The notes under the pieces were generated by a model. The model did not search any database and was not told the origin of the DNA. It saw only the letters and a list, made by a program, of their open reading frames with translations. Position numbers and translations under genes: made by a program. This document shows positions 20,921 through 32,054 of a stretch of DNA of 64,000 nt, one piece after another (positions within the stretch are counted from its first letter, which is position 1; the number at the start of each line of letters is the position of its first letter). The DNA is taken from assembly GCF_040783975.1 (NCBI RefSeq), contig NZ_CP160631.1, forward strand, positions 1,302,001 to 1,366,000. The letters run 5' to 3'. The stretch comes from Pantoea sp. Ep11b (lineage in GTDB: Bacteria > Pseudomonadota > Gammaproteobacteria > Enterobacterales > Enterobacteriaceae).

Positions 20921-20950
20921 GCCGGTCACGCCTGCTCAGGGCTGACCGGC
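20921..20950. terminator. Hairpin between convergent thiI and yajL
   Basis: Stem GCCGGTCA/TGACCGGC with an inner stem CCTG/CAGG; lies 13 bases after thiI and 19 before the yajL end. No T run, so a bidirectional 3'-end hairpin at best. Confidence 0.5.
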
Positions 20951-20969
20951 TTCACTGAAATACCCTGTT

Positions 20970-21566
20970 TTAAGCCTGATAGTCGTAAATACCGGGGGCC
21001 AGCACCAGCTGTGCCGCAACCTCGCGCGCCCGCTCTTTTCCCACCAGCAGATCGATCAGCTTCAGCGCAAAATCCATCGCCGTGCCCGGTCCCTGGCTGG
21101 TCAGCAGATTGACGCGCGGATCCCAGACGACACGACGCTCCATCCATTTCTCCGCCGGGATCGTCTCTTTTAAGCCGGGAAAACCGGTCATGTTGCCGAT
21201 TGGGAACAGTTCGTGCGGGATTAATACCGTGCCTGCCGCGGCGCAGATCGCGGCAACGATTTTCTCATTCAGGTGAAACTGACGCACCGTTTCGACCAGC
21301 AGCGGGCTGTCGCGAAAGGTTTCTGCCCCTTTGAGACCGCCCGGCAGGACAATCGCGGCGAAATCGTTGTCGGCGACTTCGACCAGCGTGACGTCAGCCA
21401 GCAGACGCACACCGCGCGAGCAGACGATCTCCCGGCTGCCATCGCTTTCGACGCTGGCAGTGACGACCCTGAGTCCGGCCCGGACCAGCAGGTCGATGGT
21501 GGTGACGGCTTCGGTTTCTTCACTGCCATGTGCCAGGCAGACCAGCACCGATGCGTTCGCGCTCAT
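20970..21566 (-). CDS. yajL: DJ-1/PfpI family chaperone-glycation protein YajL
   Basis: 198 residues, a DJ-1 orthologue. The nucleophile-elbow cysteine is in [12 protein letters not shown] (C106 region of E. coli) and the conserved glutamate in [15 protein letters not shown]. coli YajL protects against oxidative stress; a deglycase activity has been proposed and disputed. The elbow reads AAICAAAG rather than the AAICAAPA of E. coli. Its first 47 bases overlap the end of panE in another frame. Confidence 0.95.
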   Translation of the reverse strand: MSANASVLVCLAHGSEETEAVTTIDLLVRAGLRVVTASVESDGSREIVCSRGVRLLADVTLVEVADNDFAAIVLPGGLKGAETFRDSPLLVETVRQFHLNEKIVAAICAAAGTVLIPHELFPIGNMTGFPGLKETIPAEKWMERRVVWDPRVNLLTSQGPGTAMDFALKLIDLLVGKERAREVAAQLVLAPGIYDYQA

Positions 21567-22440
21567 AATGAGACTCCTTGCGTTTAATCATGTCATACAG
21601 ACGGCTATTCTCCGTCAGCACCAGGCCGTGCGTCCGGGCGCGGCGCAGCAGAAAACCACTGATATAATCGATTTCGGTGAGCCGCTGGGCGCGCACGTCC
21701 TGCAGCATCGAAGAGGTGTTGGCCGCGGTGCTTTCAATCACGTCGAAGATAATGTCCTGCAGACTTTCGCTGGCGATACTCTGACCTTCACGCTCCATCA
21801 CCCAGCTGATCTCTTCGCAGAGTTGCGCGATCTGCGCCGGATAAGCGCGCAGGGCACCGTTCTGGCACTCATACTCCACGCTCAGCGGGTTAATGATGCA
21901 GTTGACGGCCAGCTTACGCCAGCAGGCCGCCCGGATGTTATCATGCCAGGCCACATCGGGCAGGGCAGGGTGCAGGATATCGGCCAGATCGCTGTAAGCG
22001 GCACTCTTGCGGTTGCCGGGGCCGATGTGGGTGATGCCAGTGGCAATATGTTTGATGACGGTACCATCGCGCATGGCGGCATGGGTCGTCACGCCGCGCA
22101 GCAGCGGCTGCGTCAGCCCTTTCAGCTCCTCCAGCGTGCCCATGCCGTTGTGCAGCAGCAGCACCGGGCAGTTTTCCGGCAGGACGCTTTCCAGATTTTT
22201 GACGGCGGGCGAAACCTGCGGCGCTTTAAGCGTGACCAGCAGGAGCTGGCTCTCCGCCAGAAACAGCGGATCGTTGGCGATAAACGTGCGATTCGAGATC
22301 GTGCCCTGAGGATCGATCACGTTCGCCGAGCAATAGGGCTGCGGCACCCGCAACCATCCCTGCACATCGTGTCCCTGGCGGGCAAGCGCGGTCAGCCAGA
22401 CCTGACCCAGAGCGCCGCAACCTAACACGGTAATTTTCAT
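21520..22440 (-). CDS. panE: 2-dehydropantoate 2-reductase PanE (ApbA)
   Basis: 306 residues. NADPH-dependent reduction of ketopantoate in pantothenate/CoA synthesis. The N-terminal nucleotide-binding motif is GCGALG at residues 7-12; conserved [23 protein letters not shown] with the catalytic Lys, and SSMLQDVRA...[14 protein letters not shown]. The start at 22440 ([12 protein letters not shown]) is by homology, nine codons inside a longer frame. The C-terminal [13 protein letters not shown] is coded inside the overlap with yajL. Confidence 0.96.
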   Translation of the reverse strand: MKITVLGCGALGQVWLTALARQGHDVQGWLRVPQPYCSANVIDPQGTISNRTFIANDPLFLAESQLLLVTLKAPQVSPAVKNLESVLPENCPVLLLHNGMGTLEELKGLTQPLLRGVTTHAAMRDGTVIKHIATGITHIGPGNRKSAAYSDLADILHPALPDVAWHDNIRAACWRKLAVNCIINPLSVEYECQNGALRAYPAQIAQLCEEISWVMEREGQSIASESLQDIIFDVIESTAANTSSMLQDVRAQRLTEIDYISGFLLRRARTHGLVLTENSRLYDMIKRKESHYERERIGAGLPGTWQ

Positions 22441-22575
22441 ACTGCCTCCCGCTGGCGGGCTATCCATCTGTTATTTGCTGTCACACCCTTATTATAGCGT
22501 TGTGTGCAGCCTGATTTTATTTAGCACCCTAAGACGCGTATTATGCATGTCACTTTAGCGTCAGGAGAAGAAGAG

Positions 22576-23067
22576 ATGCCATCTTTCGATATCGTTTCAG
22601 AAGTCGATCTGCAGGAAATTCGCAATGCGGTGGAGAATGCCAACCGTGAAGTGTCAACCCGCTTCGATTTCCGCAACGTGAGCGCCGAGTTTGAGCTCAA
22701 CGAAAAGAATGAAACCATTAAAATCACCAGCGAGTCCGACTTTCAGGTTAAGCAGCTGGTCGATATTCTGCGTGAGAAACTGCTGAAGCGCGGAATTGAA
22801 GGCGGTGCCTTAGAGGTGCCGGAAGAGATTGAGCACAGCGGTAAGAGCTGGACGGTCGAGGCGAAACTGAAAAAAGGCATTGAAAGCGACGTCGCGAAGA
22901 AACTGGTGAAGCTGATCAAAGACAGCAAGCTGAAAGTGCAGACGCAGATTCAGGGCGAAGCGCTGCGTGTGACCGGTAAAGCGCGTGATGATCTGCAGAG
23001 TGCGATGGCGATCGTGCGCGGCAGCAATCTGGGGCAGCCGTTCCAGTTTAAAAACTTCCGCGACTAA
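22576..23067 (+). CDS. yajQ: YajQ family nucleotide-binding protein
   Basis: 163 residues, matching E. coli YajQ ([14 protein letters not shown] start, [11 protein letters not shown] end). Two ferredoxin-like domains; homologues bind nucleotides, and members in Xanthomonas bind cyclic di-GMP. The role in enterics is unsettled. AGGAGAAGAAG sits in front of the ATG; an upstream in-frame ATG at 22543 is unlikely. Single gene with its own terminator. Confidence 0.95.
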   Translation: MPSFDIVSEVDLQEIRNAVENANREVSTRFDFRNVSAEFELNEKNETIKITSESDFQVKQLVDILREKLLKRGIEGGALEVPEEIEHSGKSWTVEAKLKKGIESDVAKKLVKLIKDSKLKVQTQIQGEALRVTGKARDDLQSAMAIVRGSNLGQPFQFKNFRD

Positions 23068-23112
23068 GCGGGAGAGGCTGAGTTTATTCAGCGCGAAGGC
23101 AGTTCAGTGATG

Positions 23113-23136
23113 AAACCCGGCTCAGGCCGGGTTTTT
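23113..23136 (+). terminator. Terminator of yajQ
   Basis: 9-bp stem AAACCCGGC/GCCGGGTTT with loop TCAG and a short T run. Confidence 0.85.
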
Positions 23137-23224
23137 GATTGACGGGCGGACATCGTCAGAAGGAGGGCGTTTGCATCGGGGAGCCTCTGCCTTTCGCAAA
23201 GGGCCGCCATCGCCACAACACCGG

Positions 23225-24589
23225 TCAGCAACTGCCCAGCAGCGCCTCCAGTTCAGGGCGGCTGGTGACTTTACTGTCGATTTTGATGTAGGCGCTTTTC
23301 TCTTCCGGCACGATAAACACGGCGTTCACTCCAGGCTGCGCCTTCAGACGCTGTTCCAGATTCGGCACGGCCAGTGCCGCATCGCTCAGCACGATGCGCA
23401 GGCTGCTGACATAAGGCGGCTCCTGCATCGTCATGCTGACAAACAGCCAGGCCACCGCCACGATCGCGCCAGCCAGGAAGACGGTCTGCGCATCGAAATG
23501 TCCAAACACCCAGCCGCCCATGCTGCCGCCTACCGCCACGCCCAGGAACTGGCTGGTGGAGTAGATCCCCATTGCTGTGCCTTTATAACCTGCAGGTGAC
23601 TCTTTACTGATCAGCGAAGGCAGGATCGCCTCCATCAGGTTAAAGGCGAAGAAGAAGAGCTGAACGCCCAGCACTAAAGTCCAGAAATGGCCTTCCGCGC
23701 CCCACAGCACGATCTCGGCGATAACAATCATCCCGACGCAGCCGACAAAGACGCGCTTCATGCGACGCTTCACTTCGGCATAGATGATGAACGGCACCAC
23801 GCCCGCAAAGGCGATCAGCATCGTGGTGAGATAGACCTTCCAGTGCTCGGGCGCCGGGAAGCCCGCCTGCTCAAACTGACCCGGCAGGGCCACAAAGCTC
23901 GACATCAGCAGAACGTGCAGGCAGAAAATCCCGACGTTCAGCTTCACCAGACGTGGATTGGCCAGCACTTTGCGGAAGCTGCCTTTCACCATGCCGGACT
24001 CGCGGTTCAGAACATGATGAGAAGCGGAGGGCACCACCAGCAGCGTGATCACGATACCCAGCGAGGCCAGAATCGCAATCATCCAGAACAGCGCATGCAG
24101 TCCCAGCGCGTGCGTCACCACCGGTCCGACGACCATCGCAATCGCAAACGTGATGCCAAAACTGATACCGATAAACGCCATCGCCTTGGTGCGATTCTGC
24201 TCACGGGTTAAATCGGAGAGAAGGGCCATCACGGCCGCAGCAATCGCGCCTGAGCCCTGGAGCGCACGACCCAGAATGATGCCCCAGATAGAGTCGGTGC
24301 AGGCAGCGATCACGCTGCCCAGTACAAACAGCAACAGCCCGCCGACGATCAGCGGCTTACGCCCGATGCGATCGGAGAGCAGACCAAAAGGGATCTGAAA
24401 TATTGCCTGGGCGAGGCCATAGATGCCAATTGCCAGGCCGATCAAGGTTTCACTTGCACCCTGTAATGCCATGCCATAAGTGGTCAGTACCGGCAGGACC
24501 ATAAACATTCCCAGCATCCGCAGGGAAAAGACCGTACCGAGGCCCCATGTGGCACGCAGCTCCACCGGAGTCATTTTATTATCGTTCAT
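23225..24589 (-). CDS. yajR: MFS transporter YajR
   Basis: 454 residues: twelve transmembrane helices of the major facilitator superfamily followed by a cytoplasmic C-terminal YAM domain (about 390-454, ferredoxin-like, ending SRPELEALLGSC). Motif A between TM2 and TM3 is GLLSDRIGRKPLI. E. coli YajR is a structurally solved proton-driven exporter of unknown substrate; the length matches. Transcribed alone, behind the cyo operon terminator. Confidence 0.94.
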   Translation of the reverse strand: MNDNKMTPVELRATWGLGTVFSLRMLGMFMVLPVLTTYGMALQGASETLIGLAIGIYGLAQAIFQIPFGLLSDRIGRKPLIVGGLLLFVLGSVIAACTDSIWGIILGRALQGSGAIAAAVMALLSDLTREQNRTKAMAFIGISFGITFAIAMVVGPVVTHALGLHALFWMIAILASLGIVITLLVVPSASHHVLNRESGMVKGSFRKVLANPRLVKLNVGIFCLHVLLMSSFVALPGQFEQAGFPAPEHWKVYLTTMLIAFAGVVPFIIYAEVKRRMKRVFVGCVGMIVIAEIVLWGAEGHFWTLVLGVQLFFFAFNLMEAILPSLISKESPAGYKGTAMGIYSTSQFLGVAVGGSMGGWVFGHFDAQTVFLAGAIVAVAWLFVSMTMQEPPYVSSLRIVLSDAALAVPNLEQRLKAQPGVNAVFIVPEEKSAYIKIDSKVTSRPELEALLGSC

Positions 24590-24676
24590 TCCAACCTCTG
24601 TTAATGTGCTGCATTTATTCTAGGGGGCGGGGCAGGGCGGGTAAAACAATAGTTTTTAAGCAGTGGTAACAAAAAG

Positions 24677-24701
24677 AAAGGGCGCGAAAATCGCGCCCTT
24701 T
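24677..24701 (-). terminator. Terminator of the cyo operon
   Basis: 11-bp perfect stem AAAGGGCGCGA/TCGCGCCCTTT with a 3-base loop, followed on the minus strand by CTTTTTG; lies 20 bases beyond the cyoE stop. Confidence 0.9.
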
Positions 24702-24721
24702 TCATGCCATTTCGGTGCTGA

Positions 24722-25609
24722 TTACCAGACGTAAGTCAGCAGGTCCTTCGACACCGGTGCCATCGAATCGACCGACATCATCACGCTCAGCGCGGTGATG
24801 GTGACGATAGAGAAGACAAACAGTTTACGCGCCCAGACACGGTCATCCGCCGTTTTGTAACCCGACAGGGCCATGCCCAGCCACCAGACGCTGACCGCAG
24901 CGGCCACCACCAGATATTTGTAGCCCGCGTAACCCCCCAGCGTCAGCATCAGCGTGGCAATCATAAACGCCAGAATGTAGAGCGTAATATGATTTTTAGC
25001 CACCGAGATGCCTTTCACCACCGGCAGAACCGGGATGTTCGCTGCCTGGTAATCTTTAAAGCGGAAGATGGCAATCGCGTACGAATGCGGCATCTGCCAC
25101 AGGCTGAAGATCGCCAGCAGGATTAACGCGCCCGCATCAAACTGGTTGGAGACGGCGCAGTAGCCGATAACCGGCGGCGCAGCACCCGACAGACTGCCAA
25201 TCAGCGTGCCGTAAACGGAGTGACGCTTCATGTAGAGGCTGTAAATGCCCACGTAAACCACGAAGCCCATCACCGCCAGCCACATGGCCAGCGGATTAGC
25301 ACCGAAGTAGAGCAACGCAAAGCCAGCAATACCCAACACAGTGGCGTAAACCAGGCTTACTTTCGCGGAGATAAGGCCTTTTACCAGCACCCGATTCCTG
25401 GTTCTCTCCATCTTGATGTCGATGTCGCGGTCGATCACGTTGTTGAAAACACAACCGGATGCAACCACCAGTGACACGCCCACCAGGGTGATGAGAAACA
25501 GGGCGTAATCCGTGTTGCCTTTGGAGGCCAACAGGAATCCGCCGATCACAGAAATTAAATTCCCGAAAATAATTCCTGGTTTTGTAACTTGCAGGTATTG
25601 CTTAAACAT
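24722..25609 (-). CDS. cyoE: Protoheme IX farnesyltransferase (heme O synthase) CyoE
   Basis: 295-residue polytopic membrane prenyltransferase (about nine helices) that adds a farnesyl group to heme B for the bo3 oxidase. The Asp-rich motif [20 protein letters not shown] and the second loop with YTVYMKR-type basic residues ([19 protein letters not shown]) are present. The farnesyl diphosphate comes from IspA, also in this window. Last gene of cyoABCDE, 13 bases after cyoD. Confidence 0.97.
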   Translation of the reverse strand: MFKQYLQVTKPGIIFGNLISVIGGFLLASKGNTDYALFLITLVGVSLVVASGCVFNNVIDRDIDIKMERTRNRVLVKGLISAKVSLVYATVLGIAGFALLYFGANPLAMWLAVMGFVVYVGIYSLYMKRHSVYGTLIGSLSGAAPPVIGYCAVSNQFDAGALILLAIFSLWQMPHSYAIAIFRFKDYQAANIPVLPVVKGISVAKNHITLYILAFMIATLMLTLGGYAGYKYLVVAAAVSVWWLGMALSGYKTADDRVWARKLFVFSIVTITALSVMMSVDSMAPVSKDLLTYVW

Positions 25610-25622
25610 TACGTGTGACTCT

Positions 25623-25952
25623 TTAGTGAGGCATCATGTTGTAGTTGAGGTTCCACATGATCCACAGTGAGCCTACTACGACAATCAGGATGATGATGGC
25701 CGAGAAGACAATGGCTACCATGTTCCAGCCACCCTCAGATTTGCTGTCTAAGTGCAGGAAGTAGACCAGGTGCACCAGCACCTGAATCACTGCACACACC
25801 AGGACAACACCAAGGATCGTACCGTGAGATGCACTGCCATCCATTACCATCCAGAACGGGATCGCCGTCAGGATGATAGAGAGGATGAAGCCGATCATGT
25901 AGGACTTCACGCTACCGTGTGAAGCGCCATGTTCGTTAACAGAATGACTCAT
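25623..25952 (-). CDS. cyoD: Cytochrome bo3 ubiquinol oxidase subunit IV CyoD
   Basis: 109 residues, three transmembrane helices, His-containing N-terminus ([14 protein letters not shown]). The start at 25952 overlaps the cyoC TAA by one base. The frame extends upstream inside cyoC, but homology fixes this start. It helps assembly or stability of the oxidase. Confidence 0.97.
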   Translation of the reverse strand: MSHSVNEHGASHGSVKSYMIGFILSIILTAIPFWMVMDGSASHGTILGVVLVCAVIQVLVHLVYFLHLDSKSEGGWNMVAIVFSAIIILIVVVGSLWIMWNLNYNMMPH

Positions 25953-26569
25953 TACATGGCTCCCATCAGGTAAACAACGGTGAAGACGCAAATCCAGACC
26001 ACGTCCAGGAAGTGCCAGAACAGGCTCAGGCACATGATACGGGTGCGGTTAGTCGCGTTCAGGCCACGTCTGGAAATCTGGAACATCAGTACCAGCATCC
26101 AGATCAGACCGGAGGTCACGTGCAGACCGTGGGTACCGACCAGCGTAAAGAAGCCAGACAGGAAGCCGCTGCGATCCGGGCCAAAGCCTTCGGCAATCAG
26201 GTGATGGAATTCATAGATTTCCATCCCGATAAAGCCCAGACCGAACAGGAAGGTCAGCGCCAGCCAGCCGATAACGGCTCCTTTTTGCTCCTTGTTCATG
26301 GAGATAACAGCCATGCCGTAAGTGATGGAACTCAGCAGCAGCAGGGCGGTTTCTACCAGAACAAATGGCAGCTCAAAGATATCTTTACCTGCCGGGCCAC
26401 CGGCAGTGTTGTTGACCATGACAGCATAGGTCGCAAACAGGGTTGCGAAGATAATGCAGTCACTCATCAGGTAGATCCAGAAGCCAAAGACTTTATTGGC
26501 TCCTGCATCGTGATGCCCATGCTCCGCATGGGCGTCGTGGTGATGTTTAATCAGAGTTTCAGTTGACAT
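25952..26569 (-). CDS. cyoC: Cytochrome bo3 ubiquinol oxidase subunit III CyoC
   Basis: 205 residues with five membrane helices, homologous to cytochrome c oxidase subunit III. The His-rich N-terminus ([14 protein letters not shown]) is typical of enteric CyoC. One-base overlaps with both cyoB and cyoD. Confidence 0.97.
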   Translation of the reverse strand: MSTETLIKHHHDAHAEHGHHDAGANKVFGFWIYLMSDCIIFATLFATYAVMVNNTAGGPAGKDIFELPFVLVETALLLLSSITYGMAVISMNKEQKGAVIGWLALTFLFGLGFIGMEIYEFHHLIAEGFGPDRSGFLSGFFTLVGTHGLHVTSGLIWMLVLMFQISRRGLNATNRTRIMCLSLFWHFLDVVWICVFTVVYLMGAM

Positions 26570-28551
26570 TATTTCAGACCTGCTTTGCTGATTTCGTCAA
26601 AGTGCTGGTTTTCAATCTTCTGAACTTCAGCAACCGGAACGTAGTAATCCACGTCTTCGTCGAAGCTTTTCACGATCCAGGTAACGATCATGCCGAGGAA
26701 TGAAAGACCCGCCATCCACCAGATATGCCAGATCAGCGCGAAACCCATTACCGTTGCGAATGCGCAGATGATGATGGCAGCACCGCTGTTTTTCGGCATA
26801 TGAATCTCTTCATACGATGCCGGCTGTTTGTACGCTTCGCCTTTCTCTTTCATTTCCCAGAAAGCGTCACGCTCGTGCACATGTGGGATAACAGCAAAGT
26901 TATAGAACGGTGGTGGTGAAGAGGTTGCCCACTCCAGCGTACGACCGCCCCACGGGTCACCGGTCAGGTCACGGTTCTGATGACGATCACGTACCGAGAC
27001 ATAGAACATGGTCAGCTGACACAGGATACCCAGTGCAATCAGACCTGCACCGACCGCAGCAACCACCAGCAGAGGATGGAACTGTGGATCGATGTTCTGG
27101 CTCAGACGACGGGTCATACCCATGAAGCCCAGTGCGTACAGCGGCATAAAGGCCACGAAGAAGCCGATGATCCAGAACCAGAATGCGCGCTTGCCCCAGG
27201 TTTCATTCAGGGTAAAGCCGAACGCTTTCGGGAACCAGTAGGTCACACCCGCCATACAACCGAACACCACACCACCGATAATCACGTTATGGAAGTGCGC
27301 AATCAGGAACAGGCTGTTGTGCAGAATAAAGTCAGCACCCGGAACGGCCAGCAGAACACCGGTCATACCCCCGACAGAGAAGGTTACCAGGAAGCCAACG
27401 GTCCACAGCATGGCAGAGTGCATCTGGATGCGGCCCTGGTACATGGTGAACAGCCAGTTAAAGATTTTAACCCCGGTCGGAATCGCGATGATCATCGTCA
27501 TGATACCGAAGAAGGCGTTAACGTTGGCACCCGCACCCATGGTGAAGAAGTGGTGCAGCCAGACGATGAACGACAGAACGGTGATGGCGATGGTCGCCCA
27601 GACCAGAGAGGTATAACCAAACAGACGTTTTTTGGAGAAGGTCGCAGTAATTTCTGCGAACACACCAAACACCGGCAGTACCAGGATATACACTTCCGGA
27701 TGGCCCCAGACCCAGATCAGGTTGACGTACATCATCATGTTCCCGCCCATTTCATTGGTGAAGAAATGGAAGCCGAGATAACGATCAAGCGTCAGCAGCG
27801 CCAGGGTCACGGTCAGAACCGGGAACGCAGCGATGATCAGGACGTTGGTGCACAGCGCGGTCCAGGTGAAGACCGGCATTTTGAACAGGCTCATGCCTGG
27901 CGCACGCATCTTCAGGATGGTCACGAAGAAGTTAATACCGGTTAAGGTCGTACCAATACCTGAAAGCTGAAGGCTCCAGATCCAGTAGTCGACCCCGACC
28001 CCGGGACTGTACTCCGCGCCGGAAAGCGGCGGATACGCCAGCCAGCCGGTCTGTGCGAACTCGCCCACACCCAGAGAAATGTTAACCAGGATCACACCGA
28101 CCGCAGTAAACCAGAAGCTCAGGTTGTTCAGGAACGGGAACGCAACGTCGCGTGCACCAATCTGCAACGGAACGGCGATGTTCATCAGGCCAACCACAAA
28201 AGGCATCGCTACAAAGAAGATCATAATCACGCCGTGCGCGGTAAAGATCTGGTCGTAGTGGTGCGGTGGCAGAATGCCCGCTTCACCGGCCGAAGCCATA
28301 ACCTGTTGGGTACGCATCATGATGGCATCAGCGAAACCACGCAGCAGCATGACGAACGCCATGATGACATACATGATACCCAGGCGTTTGTGGTCGACTG
28401 ACGTCAGCCATTCAGACCACAGATATTTCCACTTACCAAAATAGGTGAGCGCAGCGACCAGCGCCAGACCACCTAAGATGATAGCGGCGACCGTAACCAT
28501 GATAATCGGCTCATGGTACGGCACTGCATCCAGTGTTAATTTTCCGAACAT
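26569..28551 (-). CDS. cyoB: Cytochrome bo3 ubiquinol oxidase subunit I CyoB
   Basis: 660-residue catalytic subunit with about 15 helices. Metal ligands are evident: HGVIM (heme b His), [12 protein letters not shown] (CuB His and Tyr), VWLHHFFT (CuB His pair) and HFHNVIIGG (heme ligands). It carries out quinol oxidation and oxygen reduction coupled to proton pumping. Four bases separate it from cyoA; one-base overlap with cyoC. Confidence 0.98.
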   Translation of the reverse strand: MFGKLTLDAVPYHEPIIMVTVAAIILGGLALVAALTYFGKWKYLWSEWLTSVDHKRLGIMYVIMAFVMLLRGFADAIMMRTQQVMASAGEAGILPPHHYDQIFTAHGVIMIFFVAMPFVVGLMNIAVPLQIGARDVAFPFLNNLSFWFTAVGVILVNISLGVGEFAQTGWLAYPPLSGAEYSPGVGVDYWIWSLQLSGIGTTLTGINFFVTILKMRAPGMSLFKMPVFTWTALCTNVLIIAAFPVLTVTLALLTLDRYLGFHFFTNEMGGNMMMYVNLIWVWGHPEVYILVLPVFGVFAEITATFSKKRLFGYTSLVWATIAITVLSFIVWLHHFFTMGAGANVNAFFGIMTMIIAIPTGVKIFNWLFTMYQGRIQMHSAMLWTVGFLVTFSVGGMTGVLLAVPGADFILHNSLFLIAHFHNVIIGGVVFGCMAGVTYWFPKAFGFTLNETWGKRAFWFWIIGFFVAFMPLYALGFMGMTRRLSQNIDPQFHPLLVVAAVGAGLIALGILCQLTMFYVSVRDRHQNRDLTGDPWGGRTLEWATSSPPPFYNFAVIPHVHERDAFWEMKEKGEAYKQPASYEEIHMPKNSGAAIIICAFATVMGFALIWHIWWMAGLSFLGMIVTWIVKSFDEDVDYYVPVAEVQKIENQHFDEISKAGLK

Positions 28552-28555
28552 CGTA

Positions 28556-29482
28556 TTATTCCTCGGCTCCCGCGGAAGCGGTGTGACTCATGTCCATACC
28601 TTCATGCTGTGGCATGTCCATTTTCCCGTGGCTCATCTTGAACTTGTCGATGACTTGCATGAACAGTTTCGGATCAGCTGAAGAGAAATATTCCACCGGG
28701 TGATTTTCGCTTGGCACAGCCACTTTCTCGAAATCATCCATCGTGGTCAGCGTGTTAGGGGCTGCTTTAACTTTAGCCACCCACTGCTGGAATTCCGCAT
28801 CGTCTTTGGTTGCAATGGCTTTGAACTTCATGCCAGAGAAACCACGACCACTGAAGTTCGCAGAGATACCGTCGAAAGTTCCCGGCTCATTCGCAATCAG
28901 ATGCAGCTTGGTCTGCATACCGGCCATCGCATAGATCTGGCTGCCGAGCGTTGGGATGAAGAAAGAGTTCATGACGGAGTTAGAGGTGATTTTGAAGTTC
29001 ACCGGAGTATTTGCCGGGAAGGCAATCTGGTTCACGGTCGCAATACCCTGTTCCGGGTAAATGAACAACCATTTCCAGTCCAGTGCAACCACATCGATCT
29101 CAACCGGCTTCACATCAGATTGCAGCGGTTTGCTGGGCTCCAGTGCATGGGTCGATTTCCAGGTCAGCACGCTGAGGAAGAGAATGATCAGGATCGGAAT
29201 GGTCCAGACCACGGCTTCCACTTTGTTAGAGTGTGACCAGTTAGGGCTGTACTTCGCATTCGTGTTGGACGCCCGATACTTCCAGGCAAACACCACGGCC
29301 ATCAGGACTGCGGGAATCACGACGATCAACATCAGGCCAAAGGCAGTCAGTATCAGCGAACGTTGCTCCAGTGCAATCTGTCCTTTGGGATTTAACAATG
29401 CACTATCGCAGCCACTCATTAATAAAGTGCCTGCAATTAATGACAAAATCCCCAAACTTTTATTGTATTTACTGAGTCTCAT
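28556..29482 (-). CDS. cyoA: Cytochrome bo3 ubiquinol oxidase subunit II CyoA
   Basis: 308 residues. Signal peptide with lipobox LMSGC (Cys about 25), two membrane helices, then a periplasmic cupredoxin-like domain lacking the CuA cysteines, as in quinol oxidases ([20 protein letters not shown]). The C-terminal tail is rich in His and Met ([16 protein letters not shown]). First gene of the operon, preceded by a 445-base region with likely oxygen-control sites. Confidence 0.97.
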   Translation of the reverse strand: MRLSKYNKSLGILSLIAGTLLMSGCDSALLNPKGQIALEQRSLILTAFGLMLIVVIPAVLMAVVFAWKYRASNTNAKYSPNWSHSNKVEAVVWTIPILIILFLSVLTWKSTHALEPSKPLQSDVKPVEIDVVALDWKWLFIYPEQGIATVNQIAFPANTPVNFKITSNSVMNSFFIPTLGSQIYAMAGMQTKLHLIANEPGTFDGISANFSGRGFSGMKFKAIATKDDAEFQQWVAKVKAAPNTLTTMDDFEKVAVPSENHPVEYFSSADPKLFMQVIDKFKMSHGKMDMPQHEGMDMSHTASAGAEE

Positions 29483-29927
29483 TTAACGACCTCAATGACA
29501 AAGGGCTCTATTGTCGTTTAAGTGTGCGCGCATTTTACGGGAAGGTTTATGCAGTGTAAACCAGCTTAAGGATGTGTCAGATACGTGTTGACACCTTTTG
29601 CTAAGGGTGTCACAGATGTTGCGCCAGGTGACAAATAATTAACGCAGACAAGCAGTTGGCACCAATATAACAAAAACCAATGGAAGCCACTGCGAAAAAA
29701 TCAGGGAAAGGAATAACCCTTACTTTTAACTCCCAAATATTTAACAAGTCTGCATCATTTATGTGATGAAATTTAACTAAAGTAATTGCTCACCGGTTTT
29801 TAGTATTCAGTCTGCGTCTCCTCAGGCCATATTGTTATTTTTTGAAAATAACACGCGATGATAAATGACCGGGGCTTATTCGGCTGCTAAAAAAATAAGC
29901 CACGGTCCGTCAACCTATCGATTTCGC
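29483..29927. promoter_or_regulatory. cyo control region and ampG 3' end
   Basis: 445 bases without a gene. On the minus strand, CGTTAATTAT (29644-29635) matches 9 of 10 positions of an ArcA box as I remember it (WGTTAATTAW), and TAGTTAAATT near 29780-29771 is a looser match; repression of cyo by ArcA under low oxygen is established in E. coli. A perfect inverted repeat GTTATTTT-TTG-AAAATAAC lies at 29834-29852, and GGCTTATT/AATAAGCC (29873-29901) is a candidate ampG terminator with a 13-base loop. The exact cyo promoter cannot be fixed by eye. Confidence 0.45.
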
Positions 29928-31418
29928 TTAAGCGTCAGATGCAGGAGGCGCAGGCGTTTTTTTCAGCGCCCGGTAGTCCAGCAACACGCCAGCCAGCACC
30001 GCCAGCAGGGCGATCGTCATGCCCAGCTCAAATAGACGAGCAAGCCACGACGACAGCGCCGTCCAGCCCAGCGCATCCATTGCCAGCGCCACCAGCCAGA
30101 GCGCCAGGATGCCGCACCCGGCTGCAAACAGACGATTCGTCCAGCGATAGCCATGAGGATAGTAGCTGCGCGTCAGGAATTTGCCACTCCGCTCCACCTG
30201 ATTCAGTGTCTGACGACAAAACAGCAGCAGCAGCAGACCCGGCAGACCGGCCACCACCGTGAAGGCATAAAAGGCCGGCCAGCCCCACAGCTCGACCAGC
30301 CAGCCTGCCGCCGGGCCGACATAGACCCTGCCGACCGCCGAGAGCGCCGAGAGCAGCGCAAACTGGGTCGCCGAAAATGATTTGTTACACAGCGTCATCA
30401 GCAGGGCGACAAAGGCCGCGGTGCCCATTCCGCCACAGAGGTTTTCAACAAAGACCGCGCTGGCCATACTCCATAGCTGTTTGTCGGTCACCGCCAGCAG
30501 CCAGTAGCCAAAGTTCGACACCGCCTGCAGCACGCCAAAAATCAGCAGCGCACGGAACAGGCTCAGGCGCTGCATCAGCACCCCGCCGTACAGGGCGCCG
30601 ATAATCGTCGCCAGCAGGCCCAGGGTCTTGTTGACCAGGCCGACGTCACCGGCGTTGAAGCCGACGCCGCGGATCAGAAAGGTTGTGGTCAGCGAGGCGG
30701 CAAAGGCATCGCCCAGCTTGTAGAGAATGATCAGGGTGATCAGCAGCCACGCATTGTTGCGCTGGAAGAAATCCTTCAGCGGATCGACCACCGCCTGACG
30801 CAGCGAGTGGGGCGTGGCAATGCGCGTGTCCGGCTCACTGGCCATCAGCGTCGCGAGAATCCCCGGCACCATCATCAGCGCCATCAGCCAGTAGGTGGCC
30901 TGCCAGCCCAGATAACGGTCAGCCAGCCACAGCGCCAGCCCGCCAGAAATCAGCATCGCCAGCCGGTAACCCAGCACGGTGATCGCCGCACCGCTGCCGC
31001 GCTCCTCTGGCGGCAGGATGTCCGTTTTCCAGGCGTCGAACACGATATCCTGCGAGGCGGAACAGAAGGCGATCAGCACCGCCAGTGCGGCCATCAGGGT
31101 CAGATCGCGTCCGGGCTGAAGAAAGCCCATGGCGAGGATGCCGCTCACCAGCGCCAGCTGGCTTACCAGTAACCAGCCGCGACGCCGGCCCAGAAACGGC
31201 GGCGTGTAACGGTCCATCATCGGTGACCAGAGAAATTTAAAGACATAAGCCTGGCCGACCAGTGAAAAGAACCCGATGGTTTTCAGATCGACATTATCCA
31301 CCGTCATCCATGCCTGCAACGTGCCTGAGGTCAGTGCCAGCGGCAGTCCGGAAGCAAAACCGAGGAGTAACAGGACGGCGGCGTTTTTCTGGCGGAAGAG
31401 GCGGAGATAGTGATTCAT
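29928..31418 (-). CDS. ampG: Muropeptide permease AmpG
   Basis: 496 residues; MFS-type importer of GlcNAc-anhydroMurNAc peptides for cell-wall recycling and beta-lactamase induction. The conserved LLLGFASGLPLALTSGTLQAWMT and VGQAYVFKFLWSPMMDRY are at the N-terminus; 12-14 helices. The start at 31418 (MNHYLRLF) is preferred because AGGA lies five bases before it; an ATG two codons earlier (31424) abuts the same element too closely. It follows yajG on the same strand, as in E. coli. Confidence 0.95.
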   Translation of the reverse strand: MNHYLRLFRQKNAAVLLLLGFASGLPLALTSGTLQAWMTVDNVDLKTIGFFSLVGQAYVFKFLWSPMMDRYTPPFLGRRRGWLLVSQLALVSGILAMGFLQPGRDLTLMAALAVLIAFCSASQDIVFDAWKTDILPPEERGSGAAITVLGYRLAMLISGGLALWLADRYLGWQATYWLMALMMVPGILATLMASEPDTRIATPHSLRQAVVDPLKDFFQRNNAWLLITLIILYKLGDAFAASLTTTFLIRGVGFNAGDVGLVNKTLGLLATIIGALYGGVLMQRLSLFRALLIFGVLQAVSNFGYWLLAVTDKQLWSMASAVFVENLCGGMGTAAFVALLMTLCNKSFSATQFALLSALSAVGRVYVGPAAGWLVELWGWPAFYAFTVVAGLPGLLLLLFCRQTLNQVERSGKFLTRSYYPHGYRWTNRLFAAGCGILALWLVALAMDALGWTALSSWLARLFELGMTIALLAVLAGVLLDYRALKKTPAPPASDA

Positions 31419-31475
31419 GCGCATCCTGCAGATAACAAAGTGCCCTGCACGAGGCAGGGCAGGAAGGAGAGGAGA

Positions 31476-32054
31476 TTAACGGGCGTTCTGTTTGATGAAG
31501 TCGTTGACGCTGGTGTCCTGCGCCATATCGGCGATCACATCGCTCATGGTGGCATTCACGGCATTGGTAATTTTCTGGTTACTGGCGTTGAATGCGCCTT
31601 CTACGCTGTAAGTCTGACGGTAGTTTTTAACCTGCTTGTTGCCGTTTTTCGCGGTAGCGATGATAGAGATGTCCGCTTTGGTGGTGATGCTGTAGCGCAC
31701 ATTACCCTGTGTCACATCAGCATAAAGGTTGTTAACCACAATCTGCAGGTCGACCGCGCCATCAGGACCGATCATATATCCGCGTGCGGTCATCTGCTTC
31801 TCCAGCACTTCCTGCAGCAGGAAACGCAGATCGCGTGATGGGGTTAAGGTGACTAACTGACCGTCACGGTTCACTTTTGCCAGCGCCTGATCTTTACGCT
31901 GGTCGGCACCGTTGATGCTGACGGTCACACCCATCAGGCCCGGATCCTGCTGCGGCAGCTCAATTTTAGGCTGAATAGTCAGGGTATTATTGCTGGTTGC
32001 ACAGCCGGCTAAAACAAACGCAGCCAACAGGGGGAATAACAGTTTTTTCAACAT
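31476..32054 (-). CDS. yajG: YajG family lipoprotein
   Basis: 192 residues with signal peptide and lipobox VLAGC (Cys about 18), then a mixed domain of the YajG/DUF domain type (PSRDLRFLLQEVLEKQMTARGYMIG). Function unknown; upstream of ampG with 57 bases between, which suggests a role related to peptidoglycan recycling but does not prove it. The start at 32054 is chosen from the signal peptide and GAGAAAAAGT; the frame is open 62 codons further. Confidence 0.92.
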   Translation of the reverse strand: MLKKLLFPLLAAFVLAGCATSNNTLTIQPKIELPQQDPGLMGVTVSINGADQRKDQALAKVNRDGQLVTLTPSRDLRFLLQEVLEKQMTARGYMIGPDGAVDLQIVVNNLYADVTQGNVRYSITTKADISIIATAKNGNKQVKNYRQTYSVEGAFNASNQKITNAVNATMSDVIADMAQDTSVNDFIKQNAR

